Positions 1-8,916 of a DNA stretch of 64,000 nucleotides are shown piece after piece. Every line of letters begins with the position of its first letter. The stretch's first letter is position 1. The notes beneath the pieces were generated by a model. The model had not been told where the DNA came from, did not search any database, and worked only from the letters and a program-made list of their open reading frames with translations. Source of the stretch: Amycolatopsis japonica (GTDB lineage Bacteria; Actinomycetota; Actinomycetes; Mycobacteriales; Pseudonocardiaceae); NCBI RefSeq assembly GCF_000732925.1, contig NZ_CP008953.1:6820001-6884000 (forward strand), read 5' to 3'. Both the position numbers and the translations under genes were made by a program.

Positions 1-527
1 TCCAGCTCCGCCAGCGTCTTCGCCGGATCGTCGGACACCTCGTCGATCAGGTCGAGGGCGAGCGCGCGCTCCGTCCCGATCGGGGCCCCGAGCAGCACGG
101 CCCGGCGGATGCCCGCCGCTCCGGCCTGTTTGGTGAGCCGGTAGACGGTCATGCCCGGCCAGGTGCCACCGCCCGCCGACGCGAGCCGCAGCGTGGTGCC
201 CGGTTCGGCGATCCGGATGTCGGCGGCGAGGAGCAGATCCAAGGCCGTTCCGGCGCATTCGCCCGACGCCACCGCGGCCGTGAGCCTGCCGAGGCGTTCG
301 AACCGGCGCACGACCCGTTCCCATTTGGACACGAGCCCGACCGCCAGCCCCTTCGCCCAGTCGGCGGGCGGGGCCCCCGTGACGTGGATGGTCACCGGTC
401 CCGGTTCACGCTGGTCCTCGGCTCGGTCGCAGAACGCGCCGATCTCCTCGACGGCCGCGGCCGACAGCGGACGGGATCCGTCGAAGCGCAGCACCAGTTC
501 GCCCTTGATTTCGTTACGCGTCACCAT
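1..527 (-). CDS. dpgB: DpgB, enoyl-CoA hydratase-like enzyme of dihydroxyphenylglycine synthesis (partial)
   Basis: The gene is cut by the left edge; about 175 N-terminal codons are visible. The ATG at 527-525 overlaps the end of dpgA (ATGGTGA), so the two are translationally coupled. The protein starts MVTRNEIKGELVLRFDGSRP and shows a crotonase fold: an AVASGECAGTALDLLLAAD segment near residues 80-98 resembles the oxyanion-hole region, followed by an IAEPGTTLRLASAGGGTWPG stretch. In the known pathway DpgB assists DpgA in turning four malonyl-CoA into 3,5-dihydroxyphenylacetyl-CoA, which DpgC oxidises. dpgC and dpgD are expected just left of the window. Assignment rests on the crotonase features and the position directly after dpgA. 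Confidence 0.9.
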   Translation of the reverse strand, partial: MVTRNEIKGELVLRFDGSRPLSAAAVEEIGAFCDRAEDQREPGPVTIHVTGAPPADWAKGLAVGLVSKWERVVRRFERLGRLTAAVASGECAGTALDLLLAADIRIAEPGTTLRLASAGGGTWPGMTVYRLTKQAGAAGIRRAVLLGAPIGTERALALDLIDEVSDDPAKTLAEL

Positions 528-1639
528 TGAATAAGCGCCATTTCGATTGTGGAGCCAGGCCCCATGGTCATGAGCACGCCGTAGTCCCCCGGGCGGGCGA
601 CGTCTTCGTCGGCGAGCCGCTCGTAGGAGAAGAGGAAGGAGCCGCTGGAGAGGTTCCCGTAGTCGCGGAGCACACCGGTGGTGTGGCGCACGTCGTGCCG
701 GCTCAGGCCGAGGTTGACGACGACGGCGTCGATCACCTTCTTCCCGCCCGAATGCACCAGCCAGTGCCCGATGTCGCTGCGGCGCAGGCCCGTCCCGGAC
801 AGGAGCCGGTCGATGACGATTTCGGCGTGCGCGCCGACCACGTAGGGGATCTGCGGGTCGAGGAAGAAACTGAACCGGTCCTGGTCACGGTCCCAGTCGT
901 AGCGCATCGCGTCGACCGCGTCGGTGATGATGTAGCTGGCGAATTTGAGGACGCGCGGACCCGGCACGCGCCCGTCACCGGAAACGAGCGCGAGCGCCGC
1001 GGATCCGTCGCCGAAAAGACTGTTGACCACCGCGGTCCGCATCGTGCCGTCCAGCGCGTAGGCGGCGGAACACGCCTCGCTGCACAGGACGACGCCGAGT
1101 TCGCCGGGATGCGCCGCGGACCAGCCCGCGACCACGTTGAGCGCGTTGAGACCGGCGTTGCAGCCCATGCCCACGATGTCCGAGCGGCTGCAATGCGGGT
1201 CGATGCCCATTTCCCGGATGATGAGCGCGCTCAAGCCGGGCGTCAGGAACCCGGTCGAGGTGACACAGCACAGATGACGCAGATCCGAAAGCGTCGCGCC
1301 CGCCGACTTCAGGCAGGCCTCCAAGGCGCGGCAACCCATGTCGACGGCGATCCTCTTGTGCTTGTCGAGGAGGTCGCCCTGCGGTTCGGTCGCGCGGGCG
1401 CCGCCGGGACCCTCCGGCGGCAGGGTGAGGAAGCGCCGGTCGATGGCGCTGTTCAGGAAGACCGAACGGATCTTCGGATCCTCGATGTCGAGGATTTCGA
1501 GAAGTTCGGTCTGTGAGTACGACGACTCGGACACCGCGGTGCCCACGCCGGCGAATCGGGTGATCTCGGTGAGTCCGGTGAGGACGGAAAGGTCCTCGGC
1601 CGGTTCGATGATGGCCGTCATCGGTACATCCACCCCCAT
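521..1639 (-). CDS. dpgA: DpgA, type III polyketide synthase making 3,5-dihydroxyphenylacetyl-CoA
   Basis: 372-aa chalcone-synthase-like enzyme. The catalytic triad is visible: Cys160 in DIVGMGCNAGLNAL, His296 in HWLVHSGGKK and Asn329 in RDYGNLSSGS. A GDGSAALAL segment near 210 and the C-terminal GPGSTIEMAL segment are typical of the family. DpgA condenses malonyl-CoA units to the precursor of 3,5-dihydroxyphenylglycine (Dpg), used here by NRPS modules 3 and 7. The start is the ATG at 1639; an in-frame ATG at 1621 is possible. It heads the dpg operon that runs off the left edge, with a 180-bp gap upstream that may hold its promoter. Confidence 0.97.
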   Translation of the reverse strand: MGVDVPMTAIIEPAEDLSVLTGLTEITRFAGVGTAVSESSYSQTELLEILDIEDPKIRSVFLNSAIDRRFLTLPPEGPGGARATEPQGDLLDKHKRIAVDMGCRALEACLKSAGATLSDLRHLCCVTSTGFLTPGLSALIIREMGIDPHCSRSDIVGMGCNAGLNALNVVAGWSAAHPGELGVVLCSEACSAAYALDGTMRTAVVNSLFGDGSAALALVSGDGRVPGPRVLKFASYIITDAVDAMRYDWDRDQDRFSFFLDPQIPYVVGAHAEIVIDRLLSGTGLRRSDIGHWLVHSGGKKVIDAVVVNLGLSRHDVRHTTGVLRDYGNLSSGSFLFSYERLADEDVARPGDYGVLMTMGPGSTIEMALIQW

Positions 1640-1819
1640 GTTCTGAGCTTGCTACGAAGCAGCTGCTTGAACTGCGCAGCGGGCATTGGTCTCACCTTTC
1701 GCGGATCTCAGTGGACATTTCCGAAATTAGGCTTCGTCGAACTCGATGGTCAACGCGTCCAAGCCCCGTACGGCAAGGGAAATCAGGCGGCCGACCGTCT
1801 CAAGTGGACTACACGTGCG
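1640..1819. promoter_or_regulatory. Intergenic region in front of dpgA
   Basis: 180 bp separate the upstream membrane glycosyltransferase gene from dpgA. Related clusters are known to have a Bbr/StrR-controlled promoter in front of dpgA. Here I find only half-sites: GTCCAA at 1757-1762 and GTGGAC at 1804-1809, without the usual 17-bp spacing. No clear -35/-10 pair was assigned. Confidence 0.35.
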
Positions 1820-3547
1820 TTACGGGCGGCGGTAGATCGTCATGGAATGGCCCACTCGCTCGATCGGCGTACTGCCCGCGATCAGGGAGCCGAGGTCGCC
1901 GCCGTGGCCGTTTCCGGGCGCCCCTCCCCCGCCCATGGGATCGGCGAACGCGCCGAGGACCGCGGAATCCGACACGGCGAGCACCCCGTGCACCTGATCC
2001 TCGGGCACCGTGAGCGGATCGGCGGCATCGATGCCGTAGTAGGACGGCAGACCGCTCCCCTGGTAGACGAGCCAGGTCCGCTCGCCCGCGTAGTCCTGTT
2101 TCAGGCGATCCGCCAGGCGGCCCAGATCCTGCCCCCAGTCGACGTTCGAGTCCAGCAGGTACTTGTGCGTGTTCTCCGGGCCTCCGAACGCCTCGTTGGA
2201 GTACGGGAGGTAGTACGGGAACGTCATCAGCGAGCTGACCGCGGCGAAGGCCACCACGGCGATCGCCGCCACCTTCACCCACCGCCGTCGCACGACGAGC
2301 ACCGCGGCCGCGGCGACGGCCAGGAACATCGGCGCGAAGGCCAGGTACCGCACGCCGTTGTCACGGACGATCACCATGGCCGTGGCCATGAGCAGGGCCG
2401 TCGGGACGAGCACGTACGGCGCCGCCGGGCGCAGGCGCCGGACCGACAGCAGCACGGCGGCGCCCGCCAGCCAGATCGCCAGCGCCCCCAACGGTGTCTT
2501 CACCAGCAGCGCGGCGGGCCCGTAGTACCAGAGCGAACCCGTGTAGTGCCTGCCGAACAGGAAGTTGTGCCACACATGGTCTTCGAGTTCGAACTGGAAC
2601 CGCATCCCGTCCCGCAACGGCTGTGGGAACGGCAGCCACTCGACGAGCGTGCGCATCCCGTGCAGGGGCTGCATACCCGACGGAGTCTCCCAGCGCAGGC
2701 TCGGATCCACGACGAGATACGACGCCCACACCACGGCGATCGCGATCAGCGCCATCCCGGCTCCCGCCAGCACACCGCGTCCGATCAGCAGGGCCGGGCT
2801 CTTCGGGTCGAGCCCACGGGCGCGGCGGGCATGCCAGACGGACAGCACGGCCAGTGGGACCAGGACCGGAACCACCACCAGGGAAAGCACCTTCGTGGCC
2901 GTGGCCGCGCCGAGGGCCAGCCCGGCGAGCGGGAGGTAGAGCCCGGGGCGGCGCCGGGCGCGCCACACCAGCCAGACCGACGTCAGCAGGAATCCGGCCA
3001 CCGGCACGTCGAGCGTGGCCAGCGAGCCATGCGCGATGACGTCGGGCGAGAACGTGAACAGGGTGAGCGCCAGCACCCCGCCCGCGCGGCCGGCCAGATC
3101 GGCGGCGAACGCGAAGACGACCAGCCCGAACAACAACGTCAGCAGGATCACCGGGAGCCGGGCGGCCAGCATCAGCCGATCTGGGTCGTTGCCCGCTTCG
3201 TAGACCACGTGTTTGCCGAGTTCCCACTCGTGGCCGCTGAAGCCGGGGGCGATCTTCGGGTCGGTGAAGGCCACCCCGGCCGCGATGATCAGCTTGCCCA
3301 GCGGCGGATGCTCGGGGTTGTACCGCAGGCTGTGCTCTTCGAGGTAGACCACCGCGGTGCCGACGTAGACCGGCTCGTCGATGGTCGGGGACTGTTCCAC
3401 GGCGGTCGTGATCATCGCGATCGCCATCTGCGTGAGCAGGGCGATCACCACGCCCGCGTACAACCACCGCTGGTGTCTGCGCACCCAGCGGAGAAACGCG
3501 TTGTCGTTCGAAGGGTCCGCTGACGGCTGAAGGCCATCGGTCGTCAA
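1820..3547 (-). CDS. Polytopic membrane glycosyltransferase (GT39/PMT-like), probable mannosyl- or pentosyltransferase
   Basis: 575-aa integral membrane protein with about 9-11 hydrophobic segments. The first is at residues 28-48. The following loop has acidic TIDEPVYVGT and HPPLGKLI motifs, as in polyprenyl-phosphate-sugar-dependent transferases (PMT_2 family). A soluble C-terminal part has SNVDWGQDL and YYLPYSNEAFGG motifs. Such enzymes take the sugar from a lipid-phosphate donor and act outside the membrane. In teicoplanin-type clusters a protein of this class attaches mannose to residue 7. Ristocetin carries mannose on residue 7 plus mannose and arabinose in its tetrasaccharide, so one of these is the likely product. 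The start is a TTG (3547) with GAAGGA upstream. Exact sugar and acceptor cannot be read from sequence. Confidence 0.8.
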   Translation of the reverse strand: MTTDGLQPSADPSNDNAFLRWVRRHQRWLYAGVVIALLTQMAIAMITTAVEQSPTIDEPVYVGTAVVYLEEHSLRYNPEHPPLGKLIIAAGVAFTDPKIAPGFSGHEWELGKHVVYEAGNDPDRLMLAARLPVILLTLLFGLVVFAFAADLAGRAGGVLALTLFTFSPDVIAHGSLATLDVPVAGFLLTSVWLVWRARRRPGLYLPLAGLALGAATATKVLSLVVVPVLVPLAVLSVWHARRARGLDPKSPALLIGRGVLAGAGMALIAIAVVWASYLVVDPSLRWETPSGMQPLHGMRTLVEWLPFPQPLRDGMRFQFELEDHVWHNFLFGRHYTGSLWYYGPAALLVKTPLGALAIWLAGAAVLLSVRRLRPAAPYVLVPTALLMATAMVIVRDNGVRYLAFAPMFLAVAAAAVLVVRRRWVKVAAIAVVAFAAVSSLMTFPYYLPYSNEAFGGPENTHKYLLDSNVDWGQDLGRLADRLKQDYAGERTWLVYQGSGLPSYYGIDAADPLTVPEDQVHGVLAVSDSAVLGAFADPMGGGGAPGNGHGGDLGSLIAGSTPIERVGHSMTIYRRP

Positions 3548-3621
3548 GTTCGGCGTCCTTCCCCCGGCGGGCCGGTGCGTCCGGCCCGCCCTGGATATCG
3601 ATTACTCGGCTATGCGCCCGC

Positions 3622-3695
3622 GCCGACGAGGGCCATCACGGTCGGCGCCGCCGGTGGGGCGACGCCGTGTCGGGTCCGTGATGGCCCTCGTCGGC
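3622..3695. repeat. Long inverted repeat between the glycosyltransferase and evaD genes
   Basis: The arm GCCGACGAGGGCCATCACG (3622-3640) is exactly complementary to 3677-3695, with a 36-bp GC-rich interior. It lies just downstream of the evaD stop codon (3709), so it could end the sugar operon's transcript or stabilise its 3' end. There is no T-run typical of an intrinsic terminator. Confidence 0.6.
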
Positions 3696-3708
3696 CGGGT
3701 GAAGAAAC

Positions 3709-4326
3709 TCAGGCGGAGAGCGAAACTCCGGTCAGCTGCCGCTCCAGTTCCACGCTGGTGGCGTAGTCGGGAAGCAGCCCCTGCCGCTCCGCCTCGGCGA
3801 GCGTGATGGCGACCTGGTCGCGGTCGGACAGGATCGGCTCCACCTCGGTGCCGATCGGCAGGCTCAACGCGGGGTCCAGCGCCGAAAGCGCGAGTTCGTT
3901 CTGCGCCACGTAGCCCGCGGAAAGCATGTACGACATGACGGTGTCGTCCTCGAGCGCCACGAAGGCGTGGCCGACGCCGACCGGGAAATACATCGTCCGG
4001 AAATCCTGCTGGTCCATCAGGACCGCGTCCCATTTCCCGAACGTGGGCGAGCCGACCCGGATGTCCACGACGATGTCCAGCGCCCTGCCGCGGGCGCAGT
4101 AGACGTACTTCGCGATGCCCGGCGGCGTCACGGTGTAGTGGATTCCCCGCACCACACCGCGTTTGGACATGCTGTGGTTCGTCTGCGCCACCGGGAAGAG
4201 CGGGCTGCCGTGGGCTTCGGCGAAGGCCTCTTCCTGGAACGGCGAGACGAACAGGCCCCGGTCGTCGGGGAAGACGCGCGGGGTGAACTCGATCGCGCCT
4301 TCGACGGCGAGTTTGCGTGCTTGCAC
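3709..4326 (-). CDS. evaD: dTDP-4-keto-6-deoxyhexose 3,5-(5-)epimerase of ristosamine synthesis
   Basis: 205-aa RmlC-type cupin epimerase. Visible family motifs include the FPDDRGLFVSPF N-terminal segment, HSMSKRGVVRGIHYT with the catalytic His region near residues 51-65, and FPVGVGHAFVALEDDT near 115-130. EvaD-type enzymes epimerise C5 of a 3-amino-4-keto sugar to give the L-configuration. The start is a GTG at 4326 with AGGAG six bases upstream. It follows the aminotransferase gene by 19 bp and is the last gene of the dTDP-aminosugar set. Confidence 0.92.
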   Translation of the reverse strand: MQARKLAVEGAIEFTPRVFPDDRGLFVSPFQEEAFAEAHGSPLFPVAQTNHSMSKRGVVRGIHYTVTPPGIAKYVYCARGRALDIVVDIRVGSPTFGKWDAVLMDQQDFRTMYFPVGVGHAFVALEDDTVMSYMLSAGYVAQNELALSALDPALSLPIGTEVEPILSDRDQVAITLAEAERQGLLPDYATSVELERQLTGVSLSA

Positions 4327-4345
4327 GGCTTGCTCCTGTGCTCGG

Positions 4346-5455
4346 TCAGAGGGTGGAAAGGACTTCGCGGACGGCGTGGATGACCTTGTCCTGCAGGTCG
4401 GGTGAGAGCGCGGGGTACATCGGCAGCGAGAAGATCTCGCCTGCCAGCTTCTCTGTGACCGGGAGCGAACCCTTCTCGTAACCGAGGTGGGCGAATCCGG
4501 CCATGGTGTGCACCGGCCACGGGTAGCTGATGTTGAGGTGGATGTCGTAGGCCTTGAGGCGTTCGAGGATCTCGTCACGATGCGGGTGCCGCACCACGTA
4601 CACGTAGTACACGTGCTCGTTGCCAGGGACGGTCTTCGGCAGCTTCAATTCGGTGTCGCCGAGGGCGTCGACATAGCGCTGGGCGACGGCGCGGCGGCCG
4701 GCGGTGTAGGCGTCGAGCCGCTTGAGCTTGCGCCGCAGGATCTCGGCCTGGACCTCGTCCAACCGGCTGTTGTGGGCCGGCGTCTCGACCGTGTAGTAAC
4801 GCTCTTCCATGCCGTAGTACCGCAACCGGCGCAGCTTCGCGGCCACCTTCTCGTCCGACGTGATCGCCGCGCCGCCGTCGCCGTAGGCGCCGAGCACCTT
4901 GGTGGGATAGAAGGAGAACGCGGCCGCGTCGCCGGTCGTGCCCGCGATCGTGCCGTCCTGCCGGGCGCCGTGCGCCTGGGCACAATCCTCCAAAAGGGAC
5001 AGTCCGTGTTCCGCGGCGAGTTCCTTCAGCGGGGCCATGTCCACGCACTGGCCGTACAGGTGGACGGGAAGCAGGCATTTGGTGCGCTCGGTGATGGCGG
5101 CCTCGACCTGGCCGGTGTCCATCAGGAAGTCGTCCTCGCGGACGTCGACGAAGACGGGAGTGGCACCGGTGCCGTCGATCGCGACCACGGTCGGGGCGGC
5201 GGTGTTCGACACCGTGATCACCTCGTCGCCCGGCCCGACACCCAGCGCCTGCAGGGCGAGCTTGATCGCGTTCGTGCCGTTGTCGAGCCCGACGCAGTGC
5301 CCGATGCCGTGGTACGCGGCGAATTCCGTCTCGAAGCCGCGCAGGCTCGCGCCGAGCACGAGCTGCCCCGAGTTGAAGACCGTCTCGACCGCGTCGAGCA
5401 GGTCTTCGCGTTCGGTCTCGTATTCGGCGAGGTAGTCCCATACGCGCGTGGTCAT
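4346..5455 (-). CDS. evaB: dTDP-3-keto-hexose C3 aminotransferase (PLP, DegT/DnrJ/EryC1 family)
   Basis: 369 aa, normal length for the family. The PLP lysine is Lys186 in SFYPTKVLGAYGDGG, with a NGTNAIKLAL phosphate-binding segment near 59-68 and the LLEDCAQAHGA pyridine-binding region (Asp157) near 154-164. It transfers an amino group to C3 of the 2,6-dideoxy-3-keto sugar, as EvaB does for epivancosamine. The ATG overlaps the stop of the reductase gene (ATGA at 5455-5452), so the two are coupled. Confidence 0.94.
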   Translation of the reverse strand: MTTRVWDYLAEYETEREDLLDAVETVFNSGQLVLGASLRGFETEFAAYHGIGHCVGLDNGTNAIKLALQALGVGPGDEVITVSNTAAPTVVAIDGTGATPVFVDVREDDFLMDTGQVEAAITERTKCLLPVHLYGQCVDMAPLKELAAEHGLSLLEDCAQAHGARQDGTIAGTTGDAAAFSFYPTKVLGAYGDGGAAITSDEKVAAKLRRLRYYGMEERYYTVETPAHNSRLDEVQAEILRRKLKRLDAYTAGRRAVAQRYVDALGDTELKLPKTVPGNEHVYYVYVVRHPHRDEILERLKAYDIHLNISYPWPVHTMAGFAHLGYEKGSLPVTEKLAGEIFSLPMYPALSPDLQDKVIHAVREVLSTL

Positions 5456-6429
5456 GTGCGAGCCTTTCCGTGAACAGGGGTGGTCAGCGCGGCGACGGTG
5501 CGGCGCACTCCTTCGGGCAGTGATATCTCCGGACGCCAGCCGGTGATCGCCCGGAACGGCGTGGAATCGATGGTGACGCTGCGCAGATCCGTCGCCGGCG
5601 CGTGCGACGGGGGTTCCACACAGGTCACGTCCACCGGGGCGCGGCCGGTGTGGTCGGCCATTTCCTTGGCCACGAGCCGGAAGACGTCGGCCAGCTGGTC
5701 TCCCCGGCCGGCACCGAGCAACCAGTGGCCGCCGACCAACGCGTCCGGGGCGGCCAGCGCCGCGGTGAACGCCGCCGCGATGTCCTCGACGTGGACGAGG
5801 TCGCGGCGCACGGTGCCGTCGCCCCAGATGGTGAGGTCCTGGCCGTCGAGCGCCCGCCGCGCCATCGCGGACACGACACCGCGGTCGGGATTCGCGCCCT
5901 CGGCCGGGTTCTCGCCGAACACCGTGGGCAGCCGCAGGCTGATCCCGCGCACGAGGCCGTCGGCCGTGGCCTTCTTGAGGACCTGCTCCGCCGCCAGTTT
6001 CTGCTTGTCGTAAGGGGTTCCGGGCTCGTCGGTCTCGCTGCCGTCGATCGGTTCCCGGGGCGGCACACCGACCTGCGACGCGGCCCCGCCGTAGATCACC
6101 AGCGGAGGTTTCCCGCTGACAGCGCCGATTACGTCGACGAGATCCCGCATCACGCCCAGGTTCACGCGTTCGGCTTCCTCGGTCTCGGCCACCCGCCAGC
6201 CGCCGTCCGCCAGCAGCAGGTACACGATCGCGTCCGAGCCCGCGACCGCGTCGGCCAAAGCGGCGCGGTCGGTGAGATCGGCGGCGACGACGGTCGTTTC
6301 GGCCGGGCCGGGCGGCGGCGTGACAGACCTGCGCGCCACCGCTCGCAACCGGATCGGTTGCCGCGCCAGCGCGCGGGTGACGGCCGAGCCGACGAAGCCC
6401 GACGCCCCGAGGACGGTGATCAGCTTCAT
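5452..6429 (-). CDS. evaE: dTDP-4-keto-hexose 4-ketoreductase (SDR/NAD-epimerase fold)
   Basis: 325 aa with an N-terminal Rossmann motif GASGFVGSAV (residues 8-17), an extended-SDR active site TPYDKQKLAAEQ carrying the YxxxK pair near residues 140-150, and a C-terminal substrate-binding half. It is the EvaE-like last-step reductase that sets the C4 hydroxyl. It starts one base after the evaA stop codon and overlaps evaB by ATGA. C4 stereochemistry, which separates ristosamine from its epimers, cannot be read from the sequence. Confidence 0.9.
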   Translation of the reverse strand: MKLITVLGASGFVGSAVTRALARQPIRLRAVARRSVTPPPGPAETTVVAADLTDRAALADAVAGSDAIVYLLLADGGWRVAETEEAERVNLGVMRDLVDVIGAVSGKPPLVIYGGAASQVGVPPREPIDGSETDEPGTPYDKQKLAAEQVLKKATADGLVRGISLRLPTVFGENPAEGANPDRGVVSAMARRALDGQDLTIWGDGTVRRDLVHVEDIAAAFTAALAAPDALVGGHWLLGAGRGDQLADVFRLVAKEMADHTGRAPVDVTCVEPPSHAPATDLRSVTIDSTPFRAITGWRPEISLPEGVRRTVAALTTPVHGKART

Positions 6430-6430
6430 T

Positions 6431-7840
6431 TCATGCCTTTCCTTGCGGCTGCGCCGTCGCGGCGTTGATACAGGCGAGCAGGGTGCGGGCTTCGACGTTG
6501 ACGTAGTGCCCGTGCCGGGTGAGCGCGGTGAGCTGGGCGGGCGTGACCCAGGCGTAGCCGGGCGGGACCACGGTCGTGTCGTCCGCGTCGATCGCGAGAT
6601 AGCGGGCCCTGACGTTGAGGAAACGGCCGCCCTCCTCGGAATGTACCGCCTCGTACCGGATCCGCGAGCGCGGCGCGTCGAGGACGAGGTCGAGGAAGGG
6701 CGGGCGGCTCTCCGGCGGCAGGTGCGCGTAGTTGTGGGGCGTGCACTGGACGGTCGGGGCCAGCTCGACAGTGTCCAGGAAACCGCCGTCGGCGCGGGCG
6801 TGCACCAGGACGTGCGGCACGCCGTCGATCTCGCGCACGAGGAACGCGACGACCCCCGTGCCGACGGATTCCAGCAGCGGCTGGGTCCAGCTGATCTTCT
6901 CGCGGTTGCTGCCCTTGACCGCGACCGCGAGGACCTTGAAGTAGCGGCCGTCCTCGTGCTCGATCGCTTCGACACCCTGTTTCCAGCCGTCGACGTCCGT
7001 GAGCGGGATGCGCCGCGCGCGGACGTCGTGGCGCGAACGCTCGTTGGTGAACCACGACAGGAGCTGGATGTCGGAGAGCAGCGCGCCGGAAGCCCTGTCG
7101 TGGTACGGAAGACACGACAGCACGCTCCTGGCGTTCATGTTGATCGTCTCGTCCTCGTGCATCAGCTCCGCGATCTGGCCGAGGGTGAGCCAGCAGAAGT
7201 CGTCCCACATCGGCACGTCGTCGACGGTCTCGACGATCATGTTGCGATTGGACTTGCGGAAGAACCACGAGCCCTGCTCGGCCTGCAGGACGTCGACGAT
7301 GATCCCCTCCGGATCGGGCGGGGCGAAGTACTCGATCAGTTTGACGTTCGTGCCGCCGTGCGCCTTGGTGTAGTTGCTGCGGGTGGCCTGCACGGTCGGT
7401 GAGAGCTGCACGAGGTTCGGGTTCCCCGGCTCCATCTTGGCCTGCATGAGGAAATGCAGGACACCGTCGAACTCCTTGGCCAGGATGCCGAGAATGCCCA
7501 CCTCGGGCTGTTTGATGACCGGCTGCCGCCATTCGCGGTACGGCCCGTCGCCGTGGGGGCCGTCGGCCTCGACCACGTGCAAGCCCTCGATGGCGAAGAA
7601 CCGTCCGCTGCTGTGCACGAGATTCCCCGTCACGTCCTCGAACCACCACTGGTCGAGATCGGCGAAGGAGATGCGTTCGACGTGGAAGACGTTGGCCTCA
7701 CGGCGTTCGGCGATCCAGGCGCGGACGTCCTCGGTCCGCATGTGCACGCCGTCGGTCGTCGCGGCCGACCGGGCGATGCGGTCGGCGTGGTCGCGATCGG
7801 CACGAGGACGCACCGTCGCGGGCGCGAGAAGGGGCAGCAT
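6431..7840 (-). CDS. evaA: dTDP-4-keto-6-deoxyglucose 2,3-dehydratase
   Basis: 469 aa. The protein is an internal tandem duplication: residues ~35-230 and ~255-455 each begin with an Arg/Ile-rich strand and a D-x-W box and contain a paired xQxSPTVQ / ELAPTVQ segment (VQLSPTVQATRSNY and VELAPTVQCTPHNY). This is the architecture of NDP-hexose 2,3-dehydratases (EvaA, TylX3), which start 2-deoxygenation. The ATG at 7840 has GGTGAGG upstream; a longer upstream open frame was rejected because it only shadows hmo. dTDP-glucose synthase and 4,6-dehydratase are not in the window and may come from primary metabolism. Confidence 0.95.
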   Translation of the reverse strand: MLPLLAPATVRPRADRDHADRIARSAATTDGVHMRTEDVRAWIAERREANVFHVERISFADLDQWWFEDVTGNLVHSSGRFFAIEGLHVVEADGPHGDGPYREWRQPVIKQPEVGILGILAKEFDGVLHFLMQAKMEPGNPNLVQLSPTVQATRSNYTKAHGGTNVKLIEYFAPPDPEGIIVDVLQAEQGSWFFRKSNRNMIVETVDDVPMWDDFCWLTLGQIAELMHEDETINMNARSVLSCLPYHDRASGALLSDIQLLSWFTNERSRHDVRARRIPLTDVDGWKQGVEAIEHEDGRYFKVLAVAVKGSNREKISWTQPLLESVGTGVVAFLVREIDGVPHVLVHARADGGFLDTVELAPTVQCTPHNYAHLPPESRPPFLDLVLDAPRSRIRYEAVHSEEGGRFLNVRARYLAIDADDTTVVPPGYAWVTPAQLTALTRHGHYVNVEARTLLACINAATAQPQGKA

Positions 7841-7845
7841 GGACC

Positions 7846-8916
7846 TCACCTTTCGTACCGAGTGCTCAACCGGCGGGCCGCGCTCACCGAGTCGCAGCCC
7901 GCCAGGCCCAGTGCGTTCCGGAGTTCGACGGCGAGCAGGTCGAGCACCTGACGGGCGCCCGCCTGGCCGTCCGCGGCCAGCCCCCACATGAAGGGCCGCC
8001 CGATCAGTACCCCCGACGCGCCGAGGGCGAGCGCCTTGAGCACGTCCCCGCCGGTCCGGATCCCGCCGTCCAGCAACACTTCGCAGCCGCCGGAGACGGC
8101 GTCCGCGATCTCCTCCAGCATCGCGATCCCCGGTACGGCCCCGTCCAACTGACGGCCTCCGTGGTTGGACACCACGATCCCGGTGGCTCCCGCGTCGACG
8201 GCGCGCACCGCGTCCTCGACCGCGAGGATCCCCTTGAGCACCACCGGAAGGTTCGTGTGCGCACGGACCGCCTCGACGGATTCCCAAGTGGCCGGGGCGA
8301 ATTCCCGCGCGGTGTGGTCGGCGACGGCGGAAAGCCCTTCGGTACGGCGATGCGCGGCCGCACCGGCGTCGAAGTTGGCCGCGGTCACCGACTCCGGCAA
8401 CGCGAACCCGTTCCGCATGTCCCGCAGCCTTCGTCCCATCCACGGCACGTCGACGGTGAACACGATCGCCTCGCAGCCTGCGTCCTCCGCCCGGCGCACG
8501 AGCTCCAGTGACCGCTTTTCGTCGCGCAGCCAGTACAACTGGAACCACGGCCGTCCGCCTACCACCGCGATCTCCTCGAGCGGGACACTGCTCAGGGTGC
8601 AGATGGTGTACGGCACCCCGGCGTCACGCGCCGCCCGTGCCGCCGCGAGTTCGCCTTCGGGATGGAACAACCGCTGGTACGCGACCGGCGCGACCGCCAC
8701 AGGGAGCGAAGCGCGCCGGCCGAGAACCTCGGCCTCGGTGGTGCCGCCGGTCAGCTCGCGCAGCATCCGGGGGATCACGAAGATCCGGTCCAGCGCGGTG
8801 CGATTGGCCGCCAGTGACGCCTCGGCGCCGCTGCCCCCGGCGAGGAAGTCCCAGATCTCGCCGGGCAGCGCCGTCCGTGCGGCACGTTCGAGGTCGTCCA
8901 GGCAGAGGTGGGTCAT
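7846..8916 (-). CDS. hmo: 4-hydroxymandelate oxidase (FMN alpha-hydroxyacid oxidase)
   Basis: 356 aa, TIM-barrel FMN enzyme of the glycolate/lactate oxidase family. The active-site SNHGGRQLDG motif puts the catalytic His at 252 and the substrate Arg at 255; Lys228 in VVLKGI and the LLDGGIRTGGDVLKAL phosphate-binding region are present. It oxidises L-4-hydroxymandelate to 4-hydroxybenzoylformate, the substrate of the Hpg aminotransferase. Its ATG overlaps the hmaS stop (ATGA at 8916-8913). Confidence 0.96.
   Translation of the reverse strand: MTHLCLDDLERAARTALPGEIWDFLAGGSGAEASLAANRTALDRIFVIPRMLRELTGGTTEAEVLGRRASLPVAVAPVAYQRLFHPEGELAAARAARDAGVPYTICTLSSVPLEEIAVVGGRPWFQLYWLRDEKRSLELVRRAEDAGCEAIVFTVDVPWMGRRLRDMRNGFALPESVTAANFDAGAAAHRRTEGLSAVADHTAREFAPATWESVEAVRAHTNLPVVLKGILAVEDAVRAVDAGATGIVVSNHGGRQLDGAVPGIAMLEEIADAVSGGCEVLLDGGIRTGGDVLKALALGASGVLIGRPFMWGLAADGQAGARQVLDLLAVELRNALGLAGCDSVSAARRLSTRYER

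Noticed and set aside
6430..6975. Longer start for the ketoreductase (frame open to 6975) and similar extensions of evaA, oxyA, oxyE and the exporter.
   Set aside because: The added residues have no family match, overlap upstream coding sequence, and better starts with ribosome-binding sites exist.
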